NCBI RefSeq assembly: GCF_004217045.1
Contig: NZ_SGXM01000011.1
Location: forward strand, 1 to 64,000
DNA length: 64,000 nucleotides
Reading direction: 5' to 3'
DNA from: Cupriavidus agavae
GTDB taxonomy: Bacteria; Pseudomonadota; Gammaproteobacteria; Burkholderiales; Burkholderiaceae
The notes beneath the pieces were generated by a model. That model ran no database searches. It worked only from the letters and a program-made list of their open reading frames with translations, and was not told where the DNA came from. Every line of letters starts with the position of its first letter. Position 1 is the first letter of the stretch. Shown piece by piece: positions 1 to 9,773 of this stretch. A program made the position numbers and the translations under genes.

Positions 1-135
1 GAGCAGAACTTCCGCTTTGCCGCGCCGCTGGCCGACCGCTTCTACGTGATGGAGCACGGCACCATCGTCGAGCGCTTCGCGGCCAGCGAGCTGCAGGCCA
101 AGATGCCGGTGCTCAACGAACTGCTTGGGGTCTGA
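1..135 (+). CDS. Branched-chain ABC transporter ATPase (LivF-type), C-terminal fragment
   Basis: The window opens inside this gene; only the last 44 codons are visible, ending in TGA. The residues include EQNFRFAAPLADRFYVMEHG, which matches the H-loop-distal tail of LivF/UrtE-type ATPases, where the motif (E)QN...A..R.YV(M/L)E.G is typical. The protein would be a cytoplasmic nucleotide-binding subunit energising the LivH/LivM permease encoded just downstream. The binding-protein gene begins about 100 nt later on the same strand, so it is probably the upstream part of the same operon. Whether it is specifically a branched-chain amino acid or a urea/amide ATPase cannot be decided from this fragment. 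Confidence 0.8.
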   Translation, partial: EQNFRFAAPLADRFYVMEHGTIVERFAASELQAKMPVLNELLGV

Positions 136-238
136 TCGGCGACACCGCCCGGTGAAGCGATCGTACTTTTAGTCGCACTGTCGGCGACTTGCAGCAATGG
201 ATGGCGTGAGCGCGCCGCCACAACTCAGGAGACAAAAC

Positions 239-1447
239 ATGAAGATGACCCGGCTGGCTGTCGCAGTGGCGGCAACTGTCTTTGGTGCGTTTGCAGGGGG
301 CGCCTCGGCGCAGGTGACGAATGACACGGTGAAGATCGGCTACATCACCGACCTGTCGGGCCTGTATGCCGACATCGACGGCCCTGGCGGCCTCGAGGCG
401 GTCAAGATGGCCATCGAGGACCATGGCGGCAAGGTACTGGGCAAGCCGATCGAGCTGGTCTCGGCCGACCACCAGAACAAGGCCGACATCGCCGCCTCGA
501 AGGCGCGCGAGTGGATGGACCAGCAGGGCCTGGACATGCTGCTGGGCGGCACCAACTCGGCCACGGCGCTGGCCATGAACAAGGTGGCGCAGGAGAAGAA
601 GCGCGTCTACATCAACATCGGCGCCGGCACGGCCCGCCTGACCAACGAGGAGTGCTCGCCGTACACGGTGCACTACGCGTACGACACGGTGGCGCTGGCC
701 AAGGGCACCGGCAGCGCGGTGGTCAAGCAGGGCGGCAAGAAGTGGTTCTTCCTGACCGCCGACTACGCCTTCGGCCACTCGCTCGAAAACGACACCGCCG
801 CCGTGGTCAAGGCCAACGGCGGCACGGTGGTGGGCCAGGTGCGCCACCCGCTGTCGGCGTCAGACTTCTCGTCGTTCCTGCTGCAGGCGCAGGCCTCGAA
901 GGCCGATATCCTGGGCCTGGCGAACGCCGGTGGCGACACGATCAACTCGATCAAGGCGGCCAAGGAATTCGGCATCACCAAGACGATGAAGATCGCCGGC
1001 CTGCTGATGTTCATCAACGATGTGCACAGCCTGGGCCTGAAGAACACCGAGGGCCTGCTGATGACCGACAGCTGGTACTGGGACATGAACGACGACACGC
1101 GCAAGTTTGCCAACCGCTTCTTCGGCAAGATGAAGAAGATGCCGAGCAGCCTGCAGGCCGCCGACTACTCCGCGGTCAGCAACTACCTGAAGGCCGTGGA
1201 AGCCGCCAAGACCGACGACGCAGACAAGGTCATGGCCCAGCTCAAGCAGATGAAGCTCAACGACTTCTACAGCAAGGGCCAGATCCGTGGCGATGGCCGC
1301 TACGTGCACGACATGTACCTGATGCAGGTCAAGGCACCGGCCGACTCGAAGAAGCCGTGGGACTACCTGAAGGTCGCCGCGACGATCCCGGGCGACCAGG
1401 CCTTCACGACGGTCGCCGAGTCGAAGTGCGCGATGCTGAAGAAGTAA
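239..1447 (+). CDS. Liv-type ABC transporter substrate-binding protein
   Basis: Encodes a 402-residue periplasmic binding protein of the LivJ/LivK (Peripla_BP_6) family that should deliver an amino acid or small amide to the LivHM permease downstream. The N-terminus MKMTRLAVAVAATVFGAFAG followed by GASA-Q is a clear Sec signal peptide, cleaved after about residue 24. Mature-domain hallmarks are KIGYITDLSG near the start and a conserved cysteine in the TNEECSPYTV segment. The ATG at 239 is chosen because AGGAGA lies 8 nt upstream and because it begins the signal peptide; an in-frame ATG at 197 lacks both. The ligand cannot be read from the sequence. The next gene follows after a 173-nt spacer holding a REP-like double hairpin. 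Confidence 0.9.
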   Translation: MKMTRLAVAVAATVFGAFAGGASAQVTNDTVKIGYITDLSGLYADIDGPGGLEAVKMAIEDHGGKVLGKPIELVSADHQNKADIAASKAREWMDQQGLDMLLGGTNSATALAMNKVAQEKKRVYINIGAGTARLTNEECSPYTVHYAYDTVALAKGTGSAVVKQGGKKWFFLTADYAFGHSLENDTAAVVKANGGTVVGQVRHPLSASDFSSFLLQAQASKADILGLANAGGDTINSIKAAKEFGITKTMKIAGLLMFINDVHSLGLKNTEGLLMTDSWYWDMNDDTRKFANRFFGKMKKMPSSLQAADYSAVSNYLKAVEAAKTDDADKVMAQLKQMKLNDFYSKGQIRGDGRYVHDMYLMQVKAPADSKKPWDYLKVAATIPGDQAFTTVAESKCAMLKK

Positions 1448-1475
1448 GGCAGCAAGCGAACCGCGATGGTTTGCT

Positions 1476-1597
1476 CCCCTCTCCCGCATGGCGGGAGAGG
1501 GGCAGGGGGAGAGGGCGGGTGCGTCAGGATGCGTTGATCGCCATACAAAGCGCCGTGCCCTCTCCCCCAACCCCTCTCCCACTCAGTGGGAGAGGGG
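1476..1597. repeat. REP/BIME-like double hairpin between binding protein and permease
   Basis: Two perfect stem-loops lie in the intra-operon spacer. The first pairs CCCCTCTCCCGC (1476-1487) with GCGGGAGAGGGG (1491-1502). The second pairs CCCCTCTCCCACT (1571-1583) with AGTGGGAGAGGGG (1585-1597). The segment between them also carries GGGGAGAGGGC and GCCCTCTCCCCC, so the whole element can fold as one cruciform. The arms are variants of the same C/T-rich word, as in repetitive extragenic palindromes. Such elements between a binding-protein gene and its permease genes often protect the upstream mRNA and lower downstream expression; that role is inferred here. Confidence 0.8.
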
Positions 1598-1620
1598 AGA
1601 CCTACAAGGCAACCTGAGTC

Positions 1621-2505
1621 ATGGATATCTTTGGAATCCCACTACCCGCCATGCTGTCCCAGTTGCTGCTGGGGCTGGTCAATGGCGCTTTCTACGCGAT
1701 GCTGAGCCTGGGGCTGGCCGTGATCTTCGGCCTGCTCAACGTGATCAACTTCGCGCACGGCGCACTGTTCATGCTCGGGGCGCTGCTGGCCTGGGCGGGC
1801 ATGGAGTACGCCGGGCTCAATTACTGGGTGATGCTGCTGCTCTCGCCGCTGGTTGTCGGCGTGGTGGGCATCGTCATCGAGAAGACGATGCTGCGCTGGA
1901 TCTACAAGCTCGACCACATCTACGGCCTGCTGCTCACGCTGGGCATCACGCTGGTGATCGAGGGCGTGTTCCGCTCGATCTATGGGGTGTCGGGGCTGCC
2001 GTACTCGCCACCCGACGCGCTGCAGGGTGCCACCGACCTGGGCTTCATGATCCTGCCGAACTATCGCGCCTGGGTGGTCGTGGCGTCGATCGTGGTCTGC
2101 CTGGCCACCTGGTTCGTGATCGAGAAGACCAAGCTGGGCGCCTACCTGCGCGCCGGCACGGAGAATCCCAAGATGGTAGAGGCCTTCGGCGTCAACGTGC
2201 CGCTGATGGTGACGCTGACCTACGGCTTCGGCGTGGCGCTGGCCGCGTTTGCGGGCGTGCTGGCGGCGCCGGTGATCCAGGTCTCGCCGCTGATGGGCCA
2301 GAACCTGATCATCGTGGTGTTCGCGGTGGTGGTGATCGGCGGCATGGGCTCGATCATGGGATCGATCGTCACGGGCCTCGGGCTCGGGGTGGTCGAGGGG
2401 CTGACCAAGGTGTTTTATCCTGAGGCATCGGCAACCGTGGTGTTCGTCATCATGGTGATCGTGCTGCTGCTGCGCCCGGCCGGGCTGTTCGGGAGGGAAA
2501 AGTAA
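1621..2505 (+). CDS. livH: Branched-chain-type ABC transporter permease LivH
   Basis: A 294-residue inner-membrane permease of the LivH family, one half of the heterodimeric channel with LivM. It is almost entirely hydrophobic, with about eight predicted membrane segments. The LivH signature GAFYAMLSLGLAVIFGLLNV (starting near residue 21) and the following NFAHGALFMLGA are typical, as is the LRAGTENPKMVEAFGVNV coupling loop that contacts the ATPases. The start ATG has no strong Shine-Dalgarno, so translation may depend on the upstream cistron. The stop overlaps the start of livM by one base (TAATG), a sign of translational coupling. Confidence 0.93.
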   Translation: MDIFGIPLPAMLSQLLLGLVNGAFYAMLSLGLAVIFGLLNVINFAHGALFMLGALLAWAGMEYAGLNYWVMLLLSPLVVGVVGIVIEKTMLRWIYKLDHIYGLLLTLGITLVIEGVFRSIYGVSGLPYSPPDALQGATDLGFMILPNYRAWVVVASIVVCLATWFVIEKTKLGAYLRAGTENPKMVEAFGVNVPLMVTLTYGFGVALAAFAGVLAAPVIQVSPLMGQNLIIVVFAVVVIGGMGSIMGSIVTGLGLGVVEGLTKVFYPEASATVVFVIMVIVLLLRPAGLFGREK

Positions 2506-3539
2506 TGAGCGGACCGACTGGACAAACTGCGATGGCAGTAGAAGCGAAGGGTTTCAAGGAAGGCACGGGCATGCAGAAGAAGGTGCTGTACGGCCTGCTG
2601 CTGCTGGGGCTGATTGTGGCGCCGATGGCGGGCGCCTACCCGGTGTTCGTGCTCAAGGTGCTGTGCTTCGCGCTGTTCGCCTGCGCGTTCAACCTGCTGA
2701 TCGGCTTCACGGGCCTGCTCTCGTTCGGCCATGCGGCGTTCTTCGGCGGCGCGGGTTATGCGGCCGGCCACGCGATGAAGGTCTGGGGCGTGACACCGGA
2801 GCTGGGCCTGCTGTTCGGCACGCTCTCGGGCGCGGCGATCGGCTACGTGGTGGGCTCGCTGGCGATCCGCCGGCAGGGCATCTACTTCTCGATGATCACG
2901 CTGGCGCTGGCGCAGATGCTGTTCTTCCTGTGCCTGCAGTCGCCGTTCACGGGCGGCGAGGACGGGCTGCAGGGCATTCCGCGCGGCAAGCTGTTCGGCG
3001 TGCTGTCGCTGTCCGACGACACGACGCTCTACTACGTGGCGCTGGTCATCATCGTGGCCGCGTTCGCGCTGATCGTGCGTACCGTGCACTCGCCGTTCGG
3101 CCAGATCCTGAAGGCCATCCGCGAGAACGAACCGCGTGCCATCTCGCTGGGGTACGACGTCGACCGCTTCAAGCTGCTGGCCTTCGTGATCTCGGCGGCG
3201 CTGTCCGGGCTGGCCGGTTCGATCAAGGCGCTGGTGCTGGGCTTCGGCACGCTGACTGACGTGCACTGGTCGATGTCGGGCTCCGTGATCCTGATGACGC
3301 TGGTGGGCGGCCTGGGTACGCTGTCGGGTCCGGTCGTTGGCGCATTCGTGATCGTGGCGCTGGAGAACAAGCTCGGCGACATCGGCAGCTTCCTGGCGAA
3401 CCTGACCGGCATCGGTTGGTTCAACGCGCTGGGCGAGTCGGTGACGATGGTGACCGGCATCATCTTCGTGATCTGCGTGCTGACGTTCCGCCGCGGCATC
3501 ATGGGCGAGCTGATCGCGCTGACCAGCCGCAAGAAGTAG
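2505..3539 (+). CDS. livM: Branched-chain-type ABC transporter permease LivM
   Basis: A 344-residue inner-membrane permease, partner of LivH. Family markers are FNLLIGFTGLLSFGHAAFFG near residues 60-80 and the cytoplasmic coupling loop AIRENEPRAISLGYDVDRFK. The reading frame starts at an ATG that overlaps the livH stop codon. A second in-frame ATG at 2571 begins MQKKVLYGLLLLG, which looks like the natural first membrane segment, so the first 22 residues (a polar stretch) may be an extension. It ends the first Liv operon of the window; a rho-independent terminator follows about 180 nt downstream. Confidence 0.93.
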   Translation: MSGPTGQTAMAVEAKGFKEGTGMQKKVLYGLLLLGLIVAPMAGAYPVFVLKVLCFALFACAFNLLIGFTGLLSFGHAAFFGGAGYAAGHAMKVWGVTPELGLLFGTLSGAAIGYVVGSLAIRRQGIYFSMITLALAQMLFFLCLQSPFTGGEDGLQGIPRGKLFGVLSLSDDTTLYYVALVIIVAAFALIVRTVHSPFGQILKAIRENEPRAISLGYDVDRFKLLAFVISAALSGLAGSIKALVLGFGTLTDVHWSMSGSVILMTLVGGLGTLSGPVVGAFVIVALENKLGDIGSFLANLTGIGWFNALGESVTMVTGIIFVICVLTFRRGIMGELIALTSRKK

Positions 3540-3882
3540 CGCCAGCCCGGTGTGCAGACCGGGCGACATGCCCGATTTTGGGGCTAGGGTTATTGCTGAC
3601 TTGTTTCATACGCACCGGTTCGTTACATTGCATATACGGTTTTCGCAGGTTACTTGGAGGCGGAAGCGAGGAGACGACAGGCGCGCACCCGGTGTCGGGT
3701 AGCAGCAGCCAAATAGATAAAAAGGCGTTGCTGGGTGATCCCCGGCGACGCCTTTTTCATTTCCAGGGTCGGAAATCGGCCATTTTTCGACCCGATCCGA
3801 CCGTCAGGCGGCGCCCATGCCGCATCGGCATCAATCCCCGCCAGCCCCCATGAGACAATGGCTGCCTGCTTCCAGGCCCGCC
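3540..3882. other. Intergenic spacer with a possible small transcript
   Basis: This 343-bp spacer holds no convincing protein gene. A short stem (CCCGGT...ACCGGG, about 3546-3563) directly follows livM. A weak promoter-like pair, TTGTTT then TACATT with 17 nt between them, lies around 3601-3630, upstream of the clear terminator at 3719-3757. A short RNA of roughly 120 nt ending at that terminator is possible, but the -35 box is poor, so the terminator may simply close the livHM transcript. Confidence 0.35.
3719..3757 (+). terminator. Rho-independent terminator after the first Liv operon
   Basis: AAAAAGGCGT (3719-3728) pairs perfectly with ACGCCTTTTT (3748-3757). The right arm ends in a T-run, and the A-run on the left makes the element potentially bidirectional. 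Confidence 0.85.
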
Positions 3883-4374
3883 ATGTCCGATCCCTCCCCA
3901 AGCCCTTTTTCTTCCCCGCTGCCCGCGCAGCACTGGGTACGCGTTGGCGTGGGCGCCGATGCCGCCATGCTCGATGCCTGGCTGATGGCGCGGGCGCCGC
4001 TGGCGGTGCCCGAGGCCCGCGCGCGGCGGCTTTCGCTCGAGGCGTTGCTGGCGCAGGGTGGGCAGGGGCTATGTCTGGTGGGCGGCACCACGGCGGTGCC
4101 TGAGGCCGTCGAGTGCCTGCTGCCCGTCCCACTTATCCACAGCCTTGGCACCGGCGGCCGCCTGGCGCTGGTGTCCGAGTGGTGGGGGCCGCAAGCCCGC
4201 CTGGCGCCGTGCCTCGACGAATTGGCCGATTGGTGCCGCGCGCATGGCATCCGGGCGATCGCCGTGGCGCCGGGGCTGGCGGGCGAAGGCGGGGCGCCAG
4301 CCCCTGGCTACGAGCGGGACGGCAGCGGTCTCTGGCTGCGCAGCCTCGTTCCCACTGCAAAGCGGCTCGGCTAG
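3883..4374 (+). CDS. Small GNAT-like hypothetical protein
   Basis: A 163-residue protein from the ATG at 3883 (alternative in-frame starts at 3817 and 3850). I do not recognise it firmly. The layout is suggestive of a divergent GNAT acyltransferase: a central hydrophobic strand (GRLALVSEWWG) is followed by PCLDELADWCRAHGIRAIAV, which resembles the acetyl-CoA-binding helix and final strand of that fold. The classical R/Q-x-x-G-x-G/A loop is not obvious. The N-terminus is rich in Ser and Pro. No Shine-Dalgarno precedes any of the starts. Codon use (strong third-position GC) supports real coding. It stands alone between the Liv terminator and the TSUP permease. Confidence 0.55.
   Translation: MSDPSPSPFSSPLPAQHWVRVGVGADAAMLDAWLMARAPLAVPEARARRLSLEALLAQGGQGLCLVGGTTAVPEAVECLLPVPLIHSLGTGGRLALVSEWWGPQARLAPCLDELADWCRAHGIRAIAVAPGLAGEGGAPAPGYERDGSGLWLRSLVPTAKRLG
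4133..4141 (+). promoter_or_regulatory. Perfect DnaA box inside the GNAT-like gene
   Basis: TTATCCACA, the consensus DnaA-binding 9-mer, lies within coding sequence. It is one of four perfect copies in the window. Confidence 0.5.
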
Positions 4375-4445
4375 CGCAAATGGCGTAAAAGCGGCGCTTA
4401 CGGCACGTATTTCCTTTCTATCTTTTTTCTTTTCGACGGTTTCCC

Positions 4446-5204
4446 ATGGAGTTTGCTTTTCTCGCCGTGGCCGCCTTTCTGGCTGGCCTGATCGATGCCG
4501 TGGCGGGCGGTGGCGGACTGGTGCAGGTGCCCGCGCTGTTTTCCACCTACCCCAACATGTCGCCGGCCACGCTGATCGGTACGACCAAGGTGGCCTCGAT
4601 GGCCGGCACGTTCAACGCTGCCGCCCGCTACGCCCGCACCGTGAAGATCTACTGGGGCGCCACCGGCCCCGCGCTGGTCGCCGCCTTCGTGTTTGCCATG
4701 GCGGGCGCGTGGACGCTCACCATGATCCCGGCCGAGCCGCTGCGCAAGGCGCTGCCGTTCGTGCTGCTGGTGCTGCTGGCCTACACGGTGGCGAAGAAGG
4801 ATCTCGGCACCGAGCACGCGCCGTCGCTGACCGGCGGCCGCGAGCGTCTGGCGGCGCTGCTGACTGGCGCCTCGATCGGCTTCTATGACGGCGTGTTCGG
4901 CCCCGGCACCGGCAGCTTCCTGATGATCGTGTTCGTACGCGTGTTCGGGTACGACTTCCTGCACGCGTCGGCGTCATCGAAGGTGGTGAACCTGGCCACC
5001 AACCTGGCGGCGCTGCTGTTGCTGGCGTCGAAGGGCCACGTCTGGTGGCAGCTTGGCCTGGTGATGGCCGTGGCCAACGTGGCGGGCAGCCAGGTGGGCA
5101 GCAAGCTGGCGCTGCGCCATGGCAGCCGCTTCGTGCGCAAGGTCTTCATCGTGGTAGTCAGCGCGCTGATCGTGAAGACCGCCTACGACGCGTTCCTGCG
5201 GTAA
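4446..5204 (+). CDS. TSUP-family (TauE/SafE) membrane transporter
   Basis: A 252-residue integral membrane protein of the TauE/SafE (TSUP) family, whose members move sulfite, sulfonates or other organic anions across the inner membrane. The family's duplicated architecture is visible. The first half has GLIDAVAGGGGLVQVPAL (about residues 14-31) and the second half has the matching GFYDGVFGPGTGSFLMI segment. About eight hydrophobic segments fill the length, which is the usual size for the family. The ATG at 4446 lacks a clear Shine-Dalgarno. Gene context (alone between two transport loci) does not reveal the substrate. Confidence 0.85.
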   Translation: MEFAFLAVAAFLAGLIDAVAGGGGLVQVPALFSTYPNMSPATLIGTTKVASMAGTFNAAARYARTVKIYWGATGPALVAAFVFAMAGAWTLTMIPAEPLRKALPFVLLVLLAYTVAKKDLGTEHAPSLTGGRERLAALLTGASIGFYDGVFGPGTGSFLMIVFVRVFGYDFLHASASSKVVNLATNLAALLLLASKGHVWWQLGLVMAVANVAGSQVGSKLALRHGSRFVRKVFIVVVSALIVKTAYDAFLR

Positions 5205-5294
5205 GCGGGGCAGGGCGCAACCCGCACTGTTGCGCCCGTGCCGCTGCGGGTTAATCCCGCTTTTCGACGCAAATCGCTGTGTTAGACTCGATTC

Positions 5295-5323
5295 GCATTC
5301 CCGACCGAGCGGTCGGGGAATGC
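5295..5323. promoter_or_regulatory. Imperfect palindrome, TetR-type operator candidate
   Basis: GCATTCCCGACC (5295-5306) faces GGTCGGGGAATGC (5311-5323), with one bulged base. The core CCGACCGAGCGGTCGG has the look of a TetR-family operator. It lies about 200 nt upstream of the binding-protein gene, just after a weak promoter-like stretch (TTCGAC ... GTTAGA). Confidence 0.4.
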
Positions 5324-5390
5324 AACTGCGCAATCCGGGGTTAGCGGGCGCAGGACGGGAAACCAGGGGCGCTCGCGCGCTCCGCATGAT

Positions 5391-5489
5391 CGGATGCCAG
5401 CGTTGCGTCCGGCAGAGCCCGCGCCAGACAAGCGGGCCGCGACAAGAACTGAGGGCATCCGCCGGCCGGAAGCCGACGGATGCCTTTTT
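5391..5489 (+). promoter_or_regulatory. Structured leader with alternative antiterminator/terminator stems
   Basis: CGGATGCC (5391-5398) can pair with GGCATCCG (5454-5461), enclosing a stem GTTGCG/CGCGAC (5402-5407 with 5438-5443) stacked on GCCCGC/GCGGGC (5417-5422 with 5432-5437, a 9-nt loop). The same GGCATCCG also begins a 13-bp terminator hairpin with 5472-5484 (one mismatch), followed by TTTTT (5485-5489). The two pairings exclude each other, as in attenuators and riboswitches. The Shine-Dalgarno and ATG of the binding-protein gene follow within 28 nt. No leader peptide rich in branched-chain codons is apparent, and I cannot match it to a named riboswitch class. Confidence 0.55.
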
Positions 5490-5516
5490 CCGTTTAGGAA
5501 CCGAAGGAGACACGCA

Positions 5517-6665
5517 ATGACGTTCAAGCGCGCCAGCTTGCTGGCACTTGCCGCGGCCAGCCTCTGCGCCGGCACGGCCAGCGCCCAGGTGAAGGTCGGG
5601 GTCACGGTATCGGCCACGGGTCCGGCCGCCTCGCTCGGCATCCCCGAGAAAAACACGTTCACGCTGCTGCCGAAGGAAATCGCGGGCAAGAAGATCGAGT
5701 ACATCGTGCTCGACGACGCCACCGACACGACCACCGCGGTCAAGAACACGCGCAAGCTGATCAGCGAGGACAAGGTGGACGTGGTGGTGGGTTCCACCGT
5801 CACGCCGAACTCGCTGGCGATGGTGGACGTGGCCGCCGAGAGCGAGACGCCGATGATCTCGATGGCCGCCTCGGCGCGCATCATCGAGCCCATGGACGCC
5901 AAGCGCGCCTGGGTCTTCAAGACCCCCCAGAACGATTCGCACATGGCCACGGCCATCGCCGAGCACATGACCAACCACAACGTGAAGACGGTGGCGTTCA
6001 TCGGCTTCGCGGATGCCTACGGCGAGAGCTGGGCGCAGGAGTTCGCCAAGGTGGCGGAGATGCGCAAGATCAAGGTGGTGGCCAACGAGCGCTTTGCGCG
6101 CACCGACAACTCGGTGACCGGCCAGGTGCTCAAGCTGATGGGCGCCAACGCCGACGCGGTGCTGATCGCCGGCTCGGGCACGCCTGCCGCGCTGCCGGCC
6201 AAGGCGCTCAAGGAGCGCGGCTACAAGGGCCGCATCTACCAGACCCACGGCGTGGCCAACCCCGACTTCCTGCGCGTCTGCGGCAAGGACTGCGAAGGCA
6301 CGCTGCTGCCGGCGGGTCCGTTGCTGGTGGCCGACCAGTTGCCCGACAGCAACCCGGTCAAGAAGCCGGCCATGACGTACAAGATGGCCTACGAGAAGGC
6401 GTTCGGCGGCCAGGTGTCGACTTTCGGCGGCCACGCCTGGGATGCCGGCCTGCTGCTGCAGAACGCGATTCCCGAGGCGCTCAAGAAGGGCCAGCCGGGC
6501 ACCAGGGAATTCCGCAAGGCGCTGCGCGACGCGCTGGAGCAGACGAAGAACCTGCCCGTCTCGCACGGCATCATCAACATGAGCCCCACCGACCACCTCG
6601 GCATGGACCAGCGCGCGCGCGTGATGGTGCAGATCGTCGACGGCAAGTGGCAGCTGCAGAAGTAA
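5517..6665 (+). CDS. Liv-type ABC transporter substrate-binding protein
   Basis: Encodes a 382-residue periplasmic binding protein (Peripla_BP_6, LivK-like). The signal peptide MTFKRASLLALAAASLCAGT ends with ASA-Q, giving cleavage near residue 23. The mature protein opens with VKVGVTVSATGPAASLGIPE, the family's first beta-strand and ligand-binding loop. The ATG at 5517 is supported by a GAAGGAGA Shine-Dalgarno and by the signal peptide. It probably feeds the LivH, LivMG and LivF proteins encoded downstream, though a strong terminator (6720-6750) separates it from them, so the two parts may be expressed at different levels. A terminator-like leader immediately upstream suggests control by attenuation. 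The ligand is unknown. Confidence 0.9.
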   Translation: MTFKRASLLALAAASLCAGTASAQVKVGVTVSATGPAASLGIPEKNTFTLLPKEIAGKKIEYIVLDDATDTTTAVKNTRKLISEDKVDVVVGSTVTPNSLAMVDVAAESETPMISMAASARIIEPMDAKRAWVFKTPQNDSHMATAIAEHMTNHNVKTVAFIGFADAYGESWAQEFAKVAEMRKIKVVANERFARTDNSVTGQVLKLMGANADAVLIAGSGTPAALPAKALKERGYKGRIYQTHGVANPDFLRVCGKDCEGTLLPAGPLLVADQLPDSNPVKKPAMTYKMAYEKAFGGQVSTFGGHAWDAGLLLQNAIPEALKKGQPGTREFRKALRDALEQTKNLPVSHGIINMSPTDHLGMDQRARVMVQIVDGKWQLQK

Positions 6666-6719
6666 GCCGGCACACCACACGTCTGGCAGGAGCACGCGCG
6701 GGGTAAGCGTAGCAACCGG

Positions 6720-6750
6720 GGGCGCATGGTCATCCATGCGCCCTTTTTTT
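6720..6750 (+). terminator. Rho-independent terminator after the binding-protein gene
   Basis: GGGCGCATGG (6720-6729) pairs perfectly with CCATGCGCCC (6734-6743) around a TCAT loop, followed by seven T. It separates the binding protein from the permease/ATPase genes of the same transporter. Confidence 0.92.
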
Positions 6751-6759
6751 GTCCGCAAT

Positions 6760-6783
6760 CTCGTAGAAATACGATTCGTTGCA
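6760..6783. promoter_or_regulatory. Shared 16-bp palindrome plus GTTGCA, upstream of livH
   Basis: CTCGTAGAAATACGAT (6760-6775) is followed after two bases by GTTGCA (6778-6783). The reverse complement of the 16-mer matches 15 of 16 bases of the palindrome at 32060-32075 upstream of putA, where GTTGCA also flanks it. GTTGCA is the core recognised by the ribbon-helix-helix domain of PutA in enterobacteria. The site lies between the terminator and the start of livH, so it is placed to control livH-livMG-livF. That these two loci share a regulator is inference. Confidence 0.55.
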
Positions 6784-6848
6784 GGGCAGCCCGGCTATGC
6801 TGGCGACGCGAACCCTTCGCAGATCAATACCCACGATACGGGGAGACA

Positions 6849-7901
6849 ATGGACCTTTCGATTGCGGCCATTCTGGCGCAGGACGGCATCACCTCCGGCG
6901 CGATCTACGCGCTGCTGGCACTGGCGCTGGTGCTGGTGTTCTCGGTGACGCGCGTCATCTTCATTCCCCAGGGCGAGTTCGTCGCCTACGGCGCGCTGAC
7001 GCTGGCCGCGATGCAGGCCGGCCATGCGCCGCAGACCACATGGCTGCTGCTGGCCATGGGTGTCCTGACCTTCGTCTACGAATGCGTGACGGTGCTGCGC
7101 AGCCCCGACCTGCGCGCTACCGCGGCGCGCCGCATGGCGATCCTCGGCGGCAAGTACCTGCTGTTTCCGGCGGCCGTGCACCTGCTGGTGCAGCAGTACG
7201 GCGGCCAGCCGCTGCCGATGGCCGCGCAGGTGGCGCTGACGCTGCTGATCGTGATCCCGCTGGGGCCCATGCTGTACCGCCTGGCCTACCAGCCGCTGGC
7301 CGAAGCCAGCACGCTGGTGCTGCTGATCGTCTCGGTGGGCGTGCACTTCGCGCTGGTGGGACTCGGGCTGGTGATGTTTGGCGCCGAAGGCTCGCGCACC
7401 ACGCCGTTCTCCGAGGCGCGCTTCGAGATAGGCACGCTGACGGTCTCGGGTCAGAGCCTCTGGGTGGTGGCGGTATCGGGCGCGCTGATCGCGGCGCTGT
7501 ATTTCTATTTCGAGCGCACGCTGCAAGGCAAGGCGCTGCGCGCCACGGCCGTCAACCGGCTTGGGGCGCGGCTGGTGGGCATCGGCACCACGCAGGCCGG
7601 GCGGCTCTCGTTCACGCTGGCCGCCGCCATGGGCGCGCTGTGCGGCGTGCTGATCGCGCCGCTGACCACCGTGTACTACGAGTCGGGCTTCCTGGTGGGC
7701 CTGAAGGGCTTTGTCGGCGCCATCGTCGGCGGGCTGGTCAGCTATCCGGTGGCGGCGCTTGGCGCGCTGCTGGTGGGGCTGCTGGAATCGTATTCGTCGT
7801 TCTGGGCGAGTGCGTTCAAGGAGGTCATCGTCTTCACGCTGATCATTCCGGTGCTGCTGTGGCGTTCGCTGACCAGCAAGCACGTCGAGGAAGAGGAGTA
7901 A
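6849..7901 (+). CDS. livH: Branched-chain-type ABC transporter permease LivH
   Basis: A 350-residue LivH-type inner-membrane permease, longer than the usual 290-300 because of an insertion of about 50 residues near positions 60-110 (ECVTVLRSPDLRATAARRMA region). The family start AAILAQDGITSGAIYALLAL and the loop KALRATAVNRLGARLVGIGT (ATPase-coupling region) are present. The ATG at 6849 follows a GGGGAGA Shine-Dalgarno. The stop lies 3 nt before the start of the LivM-LivG fusion gene. Together with the genes to 10517 it forms the second Liv transporter of the window. Confidence 0.9.
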   Translation: MDLSIAAILAQDGITSGAIYALLALALVLVFSVTRVIFIPQGEFVAYGALTLAAMQAGHAPQTTWLLLAMGVLTFVYECVTVLRSPDLRATAARRMAILGGKYLLFPAAVHLLVQQYGGQPLPMAAQVALTLLIVIPLGPMLYRLAYQPLAEASTLVLLIVSVGVHFALVGLGLVMFGAEGSRTTPFSEARFEIGTLTVSGQSLWVVAVSGALIAALYFYFERTLQGKALRATAVNRLGARLVGIGTTQAGRLSFTLAAAMGALCGVLIAPLTTVYYESGFLVGLKGFVGAIVGGLVSYPVAALGALLVGLLESYSSFWASAFKEVIVFTLIIPVLLWRSLTSKHVEEEE

Positions 7902-7904
7902 GCG

Positions 7905-9764
<1,860 letters not shown>

Positions 9765-9773
9765 GGAATTGAG

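Noticed and set aside
511-1617. A 368-codon frame overlapping the first binding-protein gene
   Set aside because: Out-of-frame shadow with Arg/Gly-rich residues; the overlapping frame has a signal peptide and family motifs.
5387-5520. A 44-codon frame in the leader, possibly a leader peptide
   Set aside because: No Shine-Dalgarno, and no run of Leu, Val or Ile codons that would support classical attenuation. It ends overlapping the binding-protein start, which is probably chance.
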